Positions 40,651 through 51,725 of a DNA stretch of 64,000 nucleotides are shown here, one piece after another. Positions within the stretch are counted from its first letter, which is position 1, and the number at the start of each line of letters is the position of its first letter. A program made the translations under genes and the position numbers. Source of the stretch: Notolepis coatsorum (Eukaryota; Chordata; Actinopteri; Aulopiformes; Paralepididae); assembly GCA_963971535.1 (NCBI GenBank), contig OZ020593.1, positions 36,470,799-36,534,798 on the forward strand, in the 5' to 3' direction. The notes beneath the pieces are model-generated. The model was not told where the DNA came from, made no database searches, and saw only the letters and a program-made list of their open reading frames with translations.

Positions 40651-43233
40651 TCATTGAGCCCCAGAATTCTTGCTGTAGATATTTATTGATATATCACATC
40701 GAGATATGTAAGAAACCACACTTTTCGGCACATTTTTTCCGGTTGAAACCAACGTGATGCGATCAGTTTTTTTAGCTACTGTGATACCCGATAAAACCAA
40801 TCTTTTTAGTTGTGGATTCACTGCAAACTCAAAAACATCATTCAATAGTAATACCGCGGGGTGTACAGGTATATTCCAAAATACGAGTATTGATAATTGT
40901 TGGGACACATCTTTCCAGAATGCCTTAACTGGTGGGCAGTCCCAATACATGTGCATAAATGTTCCTTCGTCCCCATTTGTACATTGGGAGCATTTGGAGT
41001 CTTGTATAAGCCCCATTTTGCACAGCCTTATAGGAGTCAAGTATGTCCTGTGAATATAGTTCAGATTGATTTGTTGATGATCCGGGTTCCTTGATGTAAG
41101 TCGGACATTTGCCCAGGCTCCTTGCCAATCAAAGTCATATTCCAGGTCTGGTATATCCCTCCTCCATACAGTGTCTAGTTGAAGGGTTTCATACGAGGAC
41201 GTTAGTAATTGATAATAAAAACCTGATACAAAACCTCCCAATGTATCTCTTTCATAGAAAAATTTGTGGTATCTGTGGTGTTCAATTGGTATGAGTAATG
41301 GAACACCGTGAGATCTCATACAAAGTCGTAACTGTATGTAAAAAAGCCATGTGGACTCGGTGAGGTTAAACTTTATGCATATTTCGACATAACTACAGAG
41401 GCCCTTGTTATTACAAATATCCCCTAATGAGTGTATGCCTTTCTCTTCCCATATAGGGAATCTTATAGGTCGTTTTCCCATTAAGAGTGCATTGTTATTG
41501 AATATGGGAGTGTGATTATGCCATTCTTGAGGGTTAGGATATTTCTTTTGTGTTTCCCGCCATGTTCTGATTGCATGGGTAATTATTGGGCCAAATTCTC
41601 GCTCACAATGCTTGATTGAAAGTTTAGTGTGTGCTATGTCTTTCAGTCTCTGTGGGGCTACCATGTTTTCTTCTAATTCTCTCCAAGATACCAAAGCCTG
41701 GGGGTCAAACCATATCTTCAATGGTCTTAATGTGAAGGCCTTAAAATATTGTAAAAAATCTGGGACTGCCATGCCACCGTCTGCTTTATTTCTCTGTGCG
41801 GTGGATCTTTTTATGCGAGGTGGTTTGTTATTCCAAATAAATTTGTATGTGGAGGTTTGTAATCTTTTCCAGTAGCCCTCTGGAGGAGGTAACGGAAGCA
41901 TTGAGCTGAAGAAATTGATTCTTGGTAATACATCCATCTTAACTATTGATACCCTTGCCTGTACTGAGTTTTTAAGTTTTGCCCACCTGTCCAGGTCGTC
42001 TTTGATTTTGTTCTGTATTTTTGTGTAATTGTGCTTCACCGTTTGTCTTATGGTGGGAAATATTTCCACACCCAAGCATCTGAAATGTTTGACCATGGGT
42101 ATCGCACCTGGGAGGGTTGTGTCTTTTTTTGCACTGGTGTTAAGAGGAAGAAAAGCCGACTTAGGCCAATTTATTTTAAATCCCGATAAATCACCAAAGT
42201 TTTCTATCAACTTGAGTATATGCGGCAATGTGTTGTTGGGGTTTTGCATGAACAATATTACGTCGTCCGCATATAAACTAATTTTATGATGTGTGCCCTT
42301 GATTACTATTGGTTCTATGTGTTGGGATTGTCTTATAAATTGTGCTAAAGGTTCTAATGATAGATCGAATAGTCCGGGACTAAGAGGGCAACCCTGTCTG
42401 GCTGAGCGTGATACCGGAAAGATATCGGAGATGAATGTGCCTGTTGTAATCCTGGCCGATGGGTCCTTGTATAGTACTTTAATCATATCAATGAATCCTT
42501 TTCCTAACCCCATCCTTTCTAATACTGCCCATAGAAACGACCATTCCAACCTGTCAAATGCTTTCATAGCATCCAGGGATAGTATCGCCTTAGGTGTGGT
42601 GTCCTCTTTGTCTGCATCTAGTACGTGCAGTATTCGCCTTATGTTATCATTGATCAGGCGACCTTTTATGAAGCCTGTTTGGTCCGGATGAACTAAAGAC
42701 GTCATATGCTTTTGCAATCTGATGGCTAATATCTTAGAGTACAGTTTGACATCGGTTCCGAGGAGGCTTAAAGGACGGTAACTACCGCACTCAGTGGGGT
42801 CTTTGTCTTTTTTGTGAAGAACTGAAATGAGTGCGATATTTTGGTGTTTATGGAAGCTTCCCTCTTTGACTGAGTATAAGATCATATTTAGTAATAAGGG
42901 TCCAAATATGTCCCAGCAAGAAATGTACATTTCTGATGGGATACCGTCAATTCCCGGAGCCTTGCCGTTTTTCATTACGGATATGGCCTTCTTGAGTTCT
43001 TCTAATGTGATCGGTACTTCTAACTGTTTAGCGTCGTCCTCCGTAAGTTTAGGGAGAGTAATTTGATTAAGATATGTGTCTAATTTGTCTTGATCAAAGG
43101 TCGTTTCTGAATTATATAAATCGGAGTAGAATTCTTTGAATGTATCATTTATTATTTTGGGTTCTGTTACTAGAGCTTGTTGTTTCCTAATGGCAGTTAT
43201 ATCTGCAAATTTTGCATTAATTCTTAGTCGCAT
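40651..43233 (-). CDS. L1 ORF2, reverse transcriptase and C-terminal part
   Basis: An 860-residue frame from an internal Met to the natural ORF2 stop. RT motifs: MKNGKAPGIDGIPSEMYISC (about residues 92-111), YRPLSLLGTDVKLYSKILAI (about 155-175), LVHPDQTGFIKGR, LSLDAMKAFDRLEWSFLWAV (first catalytic Asp), SARQGCPLSPGLFDLSLEPL and ISLYADDVILFM (YADD box). The C-terminal part has KWSAFLPLN-type and LPLPPPEGYWKRLQTSTYKF blocks and the Cys/His knuckle CSQCTNGDEGTFMHMYWDCP typical of L1. The frame is the same as the endonuclease frame upstream; a single TAA at 43276-43278 separates them. Confidence 0.9.
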   Translation of the reverse strand: MRLRINAKFADITAIRKQQALVTEPKIINDTFKEFYSDLYNSETTFDQDKLDTYLNQITLPKLTEDDAKQLEVPITLEELKKAISVMKNGKAPGIDGIPSEMYISCWDIFGPLLLNMILYSVKEGSFHKHQNIALISVLHKKDKDPTECGSYRPLSLLGTDVKLYSKILAIRLQKHMTSLVHPDQTGFIKGRLINDNIRRILHVLDADKEDTTPKAILSLDAMKAFDRLEWSFLWAVLERMGLGKGFIDMIKVLYKDPSARITTGTFISDIFPVSRSARQGCPLSPGLFDLSLEPLAQFIRQSQHIEPIVIKGTHHKISLYADDVILFMQNPNNTLPHILKLIENFGDLSGFKINWPKSAFLPLNTSAKKDTTLPGAIPMVKHFRCLGVEIFPTIRQTVKHNYTKIQNKIKDDLDRWAKLKNSVQARVSIVKMDVLPRINFFSSMLPLPPPEGYWKRLQTSTYKFIWNNKPPRIKRSTAQRNKADGGMAVPDFLQYFKAFTLRPLKIWFDPQALVSWRELEENMVAPQRLKDIAHTKLSIKHCEREFGPIITHAIRTWRETQKKYPNPQEWHNHTPIFNNNALLMGKRPIRFPIWEEKGIHSLGDICNNKGLCSYVEICIKFNLTESTWLFYIQLRLCMRSHGVPLLIPIEHHRYHKFFYERDTLGGFVSGFYYQLLTSSYETLQLDTVWRRDIPDLEYDFDWQGAWANVRLTSRNPDHQQINLNYIHRTYLTPIRLCKMGLIQDSKCSQCTNGDEGTFMHMYWDCPPVKAFWKDVSQQLSILVFWNIPVHPAVLLLNDVFEFAVNPQLKRLVLSGITVAKKTDRITLVSTGKNVPKSVVSYISRCDISINIYSKNSGAQ

Positions 43234-43275
43234 GGCTAATAGGTGACTAGGTTTAGAGCCTTGGAAGTACTGCTG

Positions 43276-44343
43276 TTATCTTGTGCTGCGTATTTGCAAT
43301 TCCGATTTTTGTCTGTATATTGCTTTGATCTCTGTCTTTAGAATGTTAACTTGGTTTTCTAGTCTAGTAGAGTTGTTGTATTTTAAAGAATTAAAAAGCG
43401 TTGAGTAAAGCGTTTCCATTTCAGATAGTTTTGTGTTTTGATTTTTGCGCAATATGGAGGAAAATCTATCCGAGAAATCCTTGATCATAGTCTTTACCGA
43501 CATCCATAATATTCTGGGATCTTGCACCGAGTTAGCATTATCCCGTAGGAATATTGTGAGAGCTTCTTTAATTTGTGTAATGAATTCATTGTTGTTAAGC
43601 AGCATAGAATTAAAACGCCATCTTGGGGCCCGGGAAGATAGTGTACCAAATGTTGCTTTCAGGATTAAGTAGCAGTGATCTGATAGCGCATTGGGTGTCA
43701 TTTCCACTTCATATTTATCAAATATTCTCGGGGATGCAAAGACGTAATCAATTCTGGATAGTGTGTTGTGTCTCGTCGAACGACAGGAGTACTTGCGGGT
43801 CATGGGGTTAAGTGAACGCCATAAATCAGTTACCCCTGTTGATTTCGACCAATCTTTTAATGCTTTAGATGAATTTTTTTGTTCGCTGGAAAAGGTAAGG
43901 TAAGTTTTGTCCATCCTTGGGTTCCAAATGGCATTAAAATCCGCACCTATTATATATGAGTACTCGGGATGGTTTAACATTTCTCCGGTTAGTGAAGTGA
44001 AGAAACCCACTTCGTACAAATTTGGGGCATATACCGCTGCCAATGCAATTTTCCTGTTATTGTGTATAATCCTAGCTATAGTTATGCGCCCCTCAGCATC
44101 CGACCATACCCCTTTCAATTCGATATTTAATTTGCGTCTGACGACTATGGCTACCCCTCTAGTTCTCGTAACAAAAGAAGAGTGACTAATTTTATGGTAT
44201 ACGTTATCCGCTAACGTATTTATGTCTTCCTCTAAAATGTGCGTTTCGCTTAATAGAGCCACGTCCACATGTTCTTTTTTCATCAGTGTGAGCACGCTTT
44301 TGCGTTTGTGTTGTTTGTTTATCCCACCGGTGTTCCATACCAT
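43276..44343 (-). CDS. L1 ORF2, N-terminal APE endonuclease part
   Basis: 355 residues from near the ORF2 start to an in-frame TAA (43276-43278). Motifs: VWNTGGINKQHKRKSVLTLM, DVALLSETHILEEDIN (catalytic Glu), IALAAVYAPN, YSYIIGADFNAIWNPRMDKT (catalytic Asp, Asn), SRIDYVFASPRI and LSDHCYLIL (the SDH motif). After the stop the same frame continues QQYFQGSKPSHLLAMRLRIN into RT. One nonsense change therefore appears to be the only break in ORF2, though upstream start codons should be checked. Confidence 0.88.
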   Translation of the reverse strand: MVWNTGGINKQHKRKSVLTLMKKEHVDVALLSETHILEEDINTLADNVYHKISHSSFVTRTRGVAIVVRRKLNIELKGVWSDAEGRITIARIIHNNRKIALAAVYAPNLYEVGFFTSLTGEMLNHPEYSYIIGADFNAIWNPRMDKTYLTFSSEQKNSSKALKDWSKSTGVTDLWRSLNPMTRKYSCRSTRHNTLSRIDYVFASPRIFDKYEVEMTPNALSDHCYLILKATFGTLSSRAPRWRFNSMLLNNNEFITQIKEALTIFLRDNANSVQDPRILWMSVKTMIKDFSDRFSSILRKNQNTKLSEMETLYSTLFNSLKYNNSTRLENQVNILKTEIKAIYRQKSELQIRSTR

Positions 44344-45520
44344 TATATTCTAACTAGCCATAATCTATGCATGTTTTTGTGTAGTTTTTGGTAATGCTTC
44401 TGGAGTGTGAAGCTACAATAGATGTACATCCAATTAATGAGGTCCCGTTGAGAGCTGAGCTTAAAAACATATATATATACAAATAAAAATCCCCTATTTT
44501 CCCCTCACCCAGAAAGTCGTACAGGCCTGTGTTCCAAGAACACATCCTCCGCGATTGACTTTCTCCCATAGTCCACCGGATTGCCCAAACTGAGCATTGT
44601 AATCTTAATCTTCCTATGCTAATTGCCATAGGATCTAACATTTCCATTCTATTGCAATAGAATGTCGCTTTTGGTCTTGCACCTTCCCTTACTGTAATGA
44701 AGTATTGTGATAAATGACAGAAAAAATAAAATAAAAAATAAAAAAAGAGAATAAACTTTCATCGACATATTCATTTGAACCCTCTACTAACGTGTGGAAA
44801 AAAGGAAAAAAGGAAAAGATTGTAGAGCAATATTGACACCTTAATGTGAAGAACATTGGAAAAGAACAATGCAAGTTAAAATATATTTTAAAAAATATAG
44901 AGTAATGAGAAGAAAAAATTAAATAAAATAAAAATCAATGGAAAGATATAGATAAGGAATGAGAGATAGAATAATTATCAACGTGGAGAAGCCACTAGAA
45001 CCGAATTAACAGATTAGATAAGATAGAAAAGCAGCGCCTTTTAGAGCTTCAATGTGCCTTCAATGGAGTGATTACTTAAATTGTTAGAATAACCTTGTAG
45101 TGTTCATACGTTTAAGTGTGGTTAATTTTTAAAATATTATTAAGGACTGATTGAACTTCATTTAATTTATTATCTGCTATGTGTATACACACCGGATGTT
45201 TATTGTTAGAGTTGTAGGCTTCGTTGTCATGGTGCCTTATTATTCTAGAAGGTTGTAGAGTATACTAGTGCCTAGACTATTTTATGTTCCAGAATGATCT
45301 AAGAGACCCAGGGCATTTGAGCGATAAACCCAGAATATTCCAGATAGATCTTTTTGCAATGATATGTATTTGTCTCCTCAGAGACCAGAGATTGAAATTA
45401 TAATGTATTATGAATCGTATTATACACAGTACACATTGTTATAGACGGCTTGCATATCGTCTGCTACCTTGATGAACACAATAAAGTCATTCTAACACTG
45501 GTATACATTGAGAAAGAGGC
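44344..45520 (-). other. L1 inter-ORF region, non-coding
   Basis: About 1.2 kb between ORF1 and ORF2 with no long frame and mostly A/T-rich sequence. This is unusually long compared with mammalian L1. It may be normal for this fish lineage or may contain an unrecognised insertion. Confidence 0.5.
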
Positions 45521-46687
45521 TTATCTGTTTCCGGCATTTTCGTCCTGCCTTGGGTTATTTGCTCCATTTCGATTCAGAAAATCCTCAGCTTCAATAGGTG
45601 TGTATATACCTGACCTGCGGCCGTCACTGCCCAAGAATGATAACAGCGCCGGGTATGATAGCCTTGGCTTGTAACCGGCTTTGAACAGCTTTTGCATCAC
45701 CTCCTTGTATGGTAGACGTCGGATGATGGCATCTTTGCTCAAATCTTCGTAGATAAATATTGGTTTACCACCATAATTCAGATTCCCACGTTGGTTGCGA
45801 GCAAATTTGATGATGTCATCCCTTGTTGTAGTCTTCCGCAGGGTGACAGTGATGACTCTTGGCCCGTTGATTCTTTGCCCCCGAGAACCGATTCTGTAAA
45901 CTTGGTCCACTTCTGGCACTGTGTTTGGATCGATGTTACCCAAAATCGTTGATAACACTGTTGGAAAGTTGGGATCTTCACAGTTTACTGCTTCATCAAG
46001 CCCTACAATGCGGATGTTATTCCGCCTGTGGTAGCGTTGGGTTTCTAGTAGCCTCTCCGTCGCTTCGTTTTTAAGCCCTTGTATTTCCCTCCGATATTCT
46101 TCTTTCACTCTTTCCATCTCTTTTCCCATCTCTGTCATGCCACCTTCGTTCGCCTTGACTGCCCGTGTAATTTCTGTCACCGTATTCTCCACTGTCGTGA
46201 TTCGCATGGACTGTAAAGCGCCCGCTCTCATAACCTCTTCGAATTTAGTATCGATGTGTTCAACGTGTGCTTTGAAAGCGACCATCTGTTCTTTTACGTG
46301 TGCTTTGAAAGCGACCATCTGTTCTTTTATCAGGATAGTCAGAGAGTTGAAGTCGGGTTGTGTAATTGAACTGCTTGTGTCAGTTGATGTTATTGGAGCA
46401 GTGAGGGATCCGATGGATGTTTTTGCTATTATCTTCTCAAAATCGCCTGCTTTTTCCTTCACGGTACTTTTTTCTGATGTTCCTGTTATGTTGTCATCTA
46501 TTGTCTCCCTCTCGGGGCCAGTTGTCCTTGGTCCCTGTGTATTCTCCTCTATATTCCCCGCGTCGGGGCTTGTCACCAACGGATCTGCCACAGCGTCGCC
46601 TGACATTTTCCTTGAACGTGTTTCAATAGGCGCCGTTAGAATTGCTGTGTCTTGTTTCCTTCCACCCTTTCTCTTATCCTTATCCAT
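45521..46687 (-). CDS. L1 ORF1 protein (RNA-binding chaperone type)
   Basis: An intact 388-residue frame. It starts MDKDKRKGGRKQDTAILTAP; the first about 120 residues are Ser/Thr/Glu-rich and probably disordered. A coiled-coil region follows (about 120-215) with heptads and an exact tandem duplication of KEQMVAFKAHV (33 nt, about 46280-46335). The RRM-like and C-terminal domains come next: YHRRNNIRIVGLDEAVN (the L1 ORF1 RNI/VxG motif), VDQVYRIG, RVITVTLRKTTTRDDIIKFA and IFIYEDLSKDAIIRRLPYKE, ending in LSYPALLSFLGSDGRRSGIY. ORF1 proteins of this kind form trimers that coat LINE RNA. The start is chosen because it is the first Met after the GC-poor 5' UTR. Confidence 0.88.
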   Translation of the reverse strand: MDKDKRKGGRKQDTAILTAPIETRSRKMSGDAVADPLVTSPDAGNIEENTQGPRTTGPERETIDDNITGTSEKSTVKEKAGDFEKIIAKTSIGSLTAPITSTDTSSSITQPDFNSLTILIKEQMVAFKAHVKEQMVAFKAHVEHIDTKFEEVMRAGALQSMRITTVENTVTEITRAVKANEGGMTEMGKEMERVKEEYRREIQGLKNEATERLLETQRYHRRNNIRIVGLDEAVNCEDPNFPTVLSTILGNIDPNTVPEVDQVYRIGSRGQRINGPRVITVTLRKTTTRDDIIKFARNQRGNLNYGGKPIFIYEDLSKDAIIRRLPYKEVMQKLFKAGYKPRLSYPALLSFLGSDGRRSGIYTPIEAEDFLNRNGANNPRQDENAGNR

Positions 46688-46912
46688 GTTGTCTTTTGAT
46701 ATAGTTAGTAGAGGGTCTTATCAATACATACGATGTGGTCTAATCTCTTTTGGTATTGTCCAAATAAGGTTTTTAAACGAAATTAACGATAACGGGAGCG
46801 GAGCTGTAACCAATTGCGTGCGCTACATATTGCAGCTAAACCGGAAGTCTGATGAATGAATTCTTGTGTTGGGTTATGTATTGATTTGGAATGTCTGTCT
46901 AATGGTTATGAG

Positions 46913-47274
46913 TAGGGATGCTCGATATTGGCTTTTTTTTTTTTACAGATACCGATATTGTCCAACTCTTAATTTCCGATACCGATATCAACCGATACCG
47001 ATATATGCAGGGTTCCCCCCCCCCAAAAAACAGAATAATTTCAGGTAATTAACATTACATATCTCTTGTTGTGGAATTAACACAACATTATGCATACTTT
47101 TGACAATAAATCAAATCAGAAATTGTTCTTACTTGCTTGCCTGGGTTAATAAAGGTTATAGAAATGTAAAAAGATTTATTTTTTTTAAAACAGATACAGA
47201 TATTTTTTGATATCACATTTGAATGCCAATATCGGCCGATAATATCGGTAGGCCGATAATATCGGACATCCCTA
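46913..47274. mobile_element. hAT MITE (TAGGGATG family), 8-bp TSD
   Basis: Ends TAGGGATGCTCGATATTGG and the inverted TAGGGATGTCCGATATTAT. Flanked by GTTATGAG (46905-46912 and 47275-47282). The interior consists of ACCGATATC-like repeats. No coding capacity. It sits 53 bp from the L1 5' target duplication. Confidence 0.92.
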
Positions 47275-47282
47275 GTTATGAG

Positions 47283-47640
47283 GAATATTAGTACAGTATA
47301 TGGAATGTCAAGCTGTTTTTGAACAAGTTTTAGTTTTCTCTGAGATGTTTCCGTTTGTTCTTGTATTGGTATTTGTTGTTTTATTGATATTTGATTTGTT
47401 CTATAATTATGTTTGTTATTGTTCTATATTTGTTTGTATGTCAGATTTAGATTGGTTTATTGTTCTATATTTGTTTGTATATATTCTTGGTGTTTTATTG
47501 ATATTTGTTTTATTTTATGTTGTTTTATTGATTATTATTCTTGTTTGATTTTTTTATGTTTGTATCCAGACCCCAGGAAGAATAGTCGCGGCTGAGGCAG
47601 TGACTAATGGGGATCTGAAATAAAGAAAGAAAGAAATAAA
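47283..47640. other. T/G-rich low-complexity intron sequence
   Basis: It is dominated by TTGTTTTATTGATATTTG-like imperfect repeats and ends with (AAAG)n near 47620. The hydrophobic frames it creates are artefacts. Confidence 0.55.
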
Positions 47641-48095
47641 GACCTACACATTATAGTAGATTAGATTAAATGTATTGTCATTATACAGCACAAGTACAGT
47701 ACAACAAAAAGAAGTTTAGCATCCAACCAGAGTGCAAATGTAACAGTAAAAGTGCAATAGTAATATACAATGTACAGGTGATTAAACTGGGTATACAAAT
47801 ATAGATTAGTGCTACTGGGTGTAGTCTACTCAGATGTATGTACAGTTGTAATATTAATTAGTAAGAGTAGTAAGGTATATGTACAGATATAGTATCTACA
47901 GATATGCAAAAATGATTATGTGCATCTATGTACAGACATGTGGTGTGGATAGATATATATATGGTAATAATAAATATATATACAGTATATACAGCATTAT
48001 TATACAGAGTTATATGGATTACCGTATATGCAGGTGTATAACTAGGTATAAAAAAAATATTACATGCAGGTATATTCAATGCCAGTTCTCATTTC
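47641..48095 (-). mobile_element. LINE 3' UTR fragment, minus strand
   Basis: It starts AGATTAGATTAAATGTATTG then TCATTATACAGCACAAGTAC, the reverse complement of the tail seen in plus orientation at 50310-50450 (CAATACATTTGAATCTAATC). It extends about 450 bp through A/T-rich 3' UTR. No coding part is present. Confidence 0.65.
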
Positions 48096-49278
48096 ACGTC
48101 TTTATAACGTGGACTTATACATGAAGATAAGTACTAGATAAATGGAAAACAGCAGCACACCACTTAAATGCGCTGAATCACCTCTGCATTGATTTATATT
48201 TGTACATTTCGGTCACAAAGACCTTACTAAAGCAATAATTGTTTTAAATTATCGGAAAAAGAAAATAGGTTTTTAACGTATACATTAGCCCCTTACTATG
48301 TACAGGGGTCATGCTGATCGTGGTACAGTAGTCAGATTTGGCCCCTCTTGTACTCATGAAGAGGGGCTTCAAACCAAAAGATCAGATTTATAATCAGAAT
48401 CAAACACTGACATCTGTTAGCTGCTGTTACAGAGTGCATTGCCTTAACATGCAAATCTTTTATAATTTATAATAAAAATTAACATGCTAATTACTTCTCA
48501 CTCATGTAGGCTTCTACTGGCTAATTATGAATGACTATGATTATGAATAGAATGCAAATAAAGCACATGAGTGCAAATAATGTGCACAGTAATGAACAAG
48601 AATGCATCTTCCACTATTCCCTTTCCCCCTTGTACACTACCTAGTAGCTATGTGATGCATCCTCCACCATTTCTAGTCCCCAGTGCACACTTCCACACCT
48701 GCAGGTCACTTTGGCGACTGCCAGAGGACGGACTGCACGGTTATGCGTTTGTGTGACCTCTCAGAGTGCATCCATGCCAAATAGTCACTTCCTGTCACGT
48801 CCTCATCCCTGCTCACCTATTTAATATCATTCAATAGACAGTCACTTTTCTGATGTCTAGTGTTGTCATTGGTATAAGCCTAGTATAAATTAGTGAATTA
48901 TTAGTTAAATAATTCTTTGCTCCATTGTGCCATACTGTTAATGTTTCTCACGGTATGTCTTCGACAAACCTTGGCTGACTACTCTGGAAAGGTGGCTGAA
49001 TATTTTGATTATTGTGATTGGCTAAAATTGTGCGGGCGTCAAGACTGGCTGCCACTCACTCACCCACACAGATACCGCATGGGAGCCAGGTTAAGGAAGA
49101 ATAGTGATTACCTTGGTAATAACTAATAGGGATCCAAACAAACAATAGCCTGACCTGAGATTAATGTAATTTTGCTTCACCAACTATTCATTAGCTGGAG
49201 TAACTTTGTACCTTTGAAAATTGTTATCACTACAAAATTTGTGCAGTGTAGGCAAAAGACTGTGGACATCAAGGACAC
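48096..49278. other. Intron sequence, no feature recognised
   Basis: Low-copy A/T-rich sequence without repeats, RNA genes or plausible exons. Confidence 0.5.
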
Positions 49279-49283
49279 TGTGT

Positions 49284-49325
<42 letters not shown>

Positions 49326-49351
49326 ACGCACGCGCACACACGCACGCACAA
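49279..49351. repeat. (GT)n microsatellite
   Basis: About 50 bases of TGTG followed by alternating CACGCACGCG/CACACGCACG. It is potentially Z-DNA-forming. Confidence 0.95.
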
Positions 49352-49474
49352 GGCATTTTCTATTACCCATTATCGAATCTCATGCCAAGAAGCAATGAAA
49401 GCAGTATCTGGCACCGGCATTATCATTATCATTATTCACAGAAGATTATTGCATAGAAATCAATTTGTAAAAAC

Positions 49475-49590
49475 CCAATATCCATAAAGAGCCCTTGTAC
49501 TGTACTCGGCCCCTACCCAATATCCATAAAGAGTCCTTGTATTGTGCTCGGCCCCTTCCCAATATCCATGAAGAGTCCTGCCCCTACCAT
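49475..49590. repeat. Tandem repeat, about 50-bp unit, 2.5 copies
   Basis: CCCAATATCCATAAAGAG followed by CCTTGTACTGTACTCGGCCC is repeated with a few differences. Confidence 0.85.
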
Positions 49591-50164
49591 CTAAACTGCA
49601 GGCCCAAACAATGCGTTTGTTGTCCTCAGTTCCAGCTAGTACTATTGGTGTGTTCTGTATCAGTAAATACAAATTAATTAAGAAATTGCACAGGTCTGGG
49701 GTAAGTATGGATATGGTGACATGTGACCCTTGTACGTTCAATGTGGTATTCATTAGTTCATTAGAGAAATGAACAACATTTATGAAATTTATGACTTTAA
49801 TCTCAAGAGAACAGTTTAATTCTTCTAAATGTATTACTTTAATATCAGAGAACCTCTGTTTTTTTTCTCTCACTTTAATCTCAGAAATGTTGCGTTTTTT
49901 CTCTGAATATTACTCCGTCAAAAATGTTTTTACATACATTGACCTAAATACGCCGTTGTAAATCACTTACTGATATGGTAGTAAAAGAAGCTATACGAAT
50001 ATCATAAACTATATGATTTTGTGCTACATAGCGGAGTGTGAGGTTTTTGTTGAAGCCTACAGAGCACATACTCCTTTGTAGATACTACTACAGTATATCT
50101 ATATCTGTACATATCCTTTACTAGTTATGCTGCTGGCCAGTATGACTACTACTACCATACTGTC

Positions 50165-50460
50165 TTTCAATCAATCAAATCCTTTATTTAACCAGATAAA
50201 CATCATTGAGATTAACATCTTTTTCAAGAGCGATCTGGCCAAGCAAGGCAGCAGAAAGTTTTATTTGAAACCTGTATCACTGTACATATTAATATTACAA
50301 CTCTGTACACACATCTGATTAGCACTCATTTATATATGTTATACCCAGTTTAATCACCTATACATTGTACATTACTATTGCACTTTACTGTGCACTCTGG
50401 TTATTTTCATTGTATAACGACAATACATTTGAATCTAATCTAATCTAAACAACTACATGA
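50165..50460 (+). mobile_element. Two LINE/SINE tails in opposite orientation
   Basis: 50165-50265 reads AATCAATCAAATCCTTTATT and TTTTTCAAGAGCGATCTGGC, a minus-strand L2-type tail related to 7440-7566. 50310-50450 is the plus-strand 3' end of the LINE whose minus copy lies at 47641 (ACTTTACTGTGCACTCTGGT, CAATACATTTGAATCTAATC). Confidence 0.65.
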
Positions 50461-51725
50461 AACCAGCACTGTAGAAATGATTTACTATTCATTTAATAAA
50501 TGAATTAACCTAAACATGCAATTTAACTGATAATCTGATATACACAAAATGTATTTATTTATGTTAATTTAATTGTGTTGGTGTTTCCTTTTCTGCAAAA
50601 TAAGTATGTACATTCTGTTTGGTTTGGTAAACATCGCAATTAGTCTATCAGTGTACTGTATGTGTAGGGGCAGGTACAAATAAGAATGGTCTTCTTCCCG
50701 TTCCTTTTGGCCATGGAATTTAGTGGAGCATATTAATATGTACTGTTGGACTGTAATAATTCCATGTACGAATAAATAAAAATGAAATGAAAATGAAATT
50801 AAACTATTCCTAACTCAACTATTCCTTCTCAATGTAGGCTTTAGGTTAGCCTGCTGTCCTACTATAATAATGGCACATCAAAAACAGTTGTCTACCAATC
50901 ATAGCAAACTGAAGCATTCGCACCATGTAACATATACTGTGAAAATGGTCGTTAGTTTAATGCTCGTTAATGTTTAATGCTTGTTAACTTGTCACGTGAC
51001 GGAGCACATGCCTCTTAACACTAAAAACAGACATTATTGTTTGGGAAGGTTTTTGTACGGCTGCCTTTTAGTAGTAAACACAACAAAGGTTGATATAAGG
51101 TACAGTATTGCCATGGGGTAACATTGACATGGAGTAAGAGCACATGCTTAACCTCTCCTTAGCCTTAGTGTTTAGGGGACTGGCTGTTCCAGGGGGGTTC
51201 ACTTGCCTTCGAGCAACAACACTTTATGCCTATTCTTATGTCTGCACGTTCTAGGTTGCACTACTTTTATTGTCTTTTATACCTATTCTTATGTCTGCAG
51301 TTTATGCATTGTTTTTATTCTGTCAACTGTATACAAATTTTATGCCTAGGTTCATTTTATGCTATTTGCTGTGGGGCACTTTGGGCTGCGGTCCATATTA
51401 TATTGTAAAAGAAAATGTATGCATTGAAATGTCTGTAAGTCTCGACGACATTGAAAATGAGGTGACCTCAATTGTCCTTTAAGAATAAATAAAGGTTTGA
51501 ATAAAATGTTATTGAAATATAGAAGAAAATGACTATAAAAGATGCACACAATATACCAAGCTTCTTAGCCTTCTCGCCCCCCGGTTCTGAATGACCATAT
51601 AGGTCATATAGCATATAGGCCTCACATTACAACAAGGACACAGTGTCATAGAGACAAAGCATTCTTGCATAGATTAAAGTTATACCTGCCCTGAGGTGAG
51701 CGAGGCAGAGCACTTTTCTCTCGGT
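50461..51725. other. Intron sequence, no feature recognised
   Basis: A/T-rich low-copy sequence. The short frames around 51226-51550 have no motif and overlap each other on both strands. Confidence 0.5.

Larger units (their letters stand above)
40262..46846 (-). mobile_element. Almost intact L1-clade LINE with 13-bp TSD
   Basis: Flanked by GTCTGATGAATGA (40249-40261 and 46847-46859). On the minus strand it has a 5' UTR, ORF1 (45521-46687), a spacer of about 1.2 kb, ORF2 (40651-44343, with one in-frame stop), a 3' UTR and a poly(A) tail (T run at 40262-40283). At 6.6 kb it appears full length. It lies in sense orientation in the large intron of the ZNF618-like gene. The perfect duplication and open frames point to a recent insertion. 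Confidence 0.92.

Noticed and set aside
46137-46859. 240-residue plus-strand frame
   Set aside because: Antisense shadow of L1 ORF1 and its 5' UTR.
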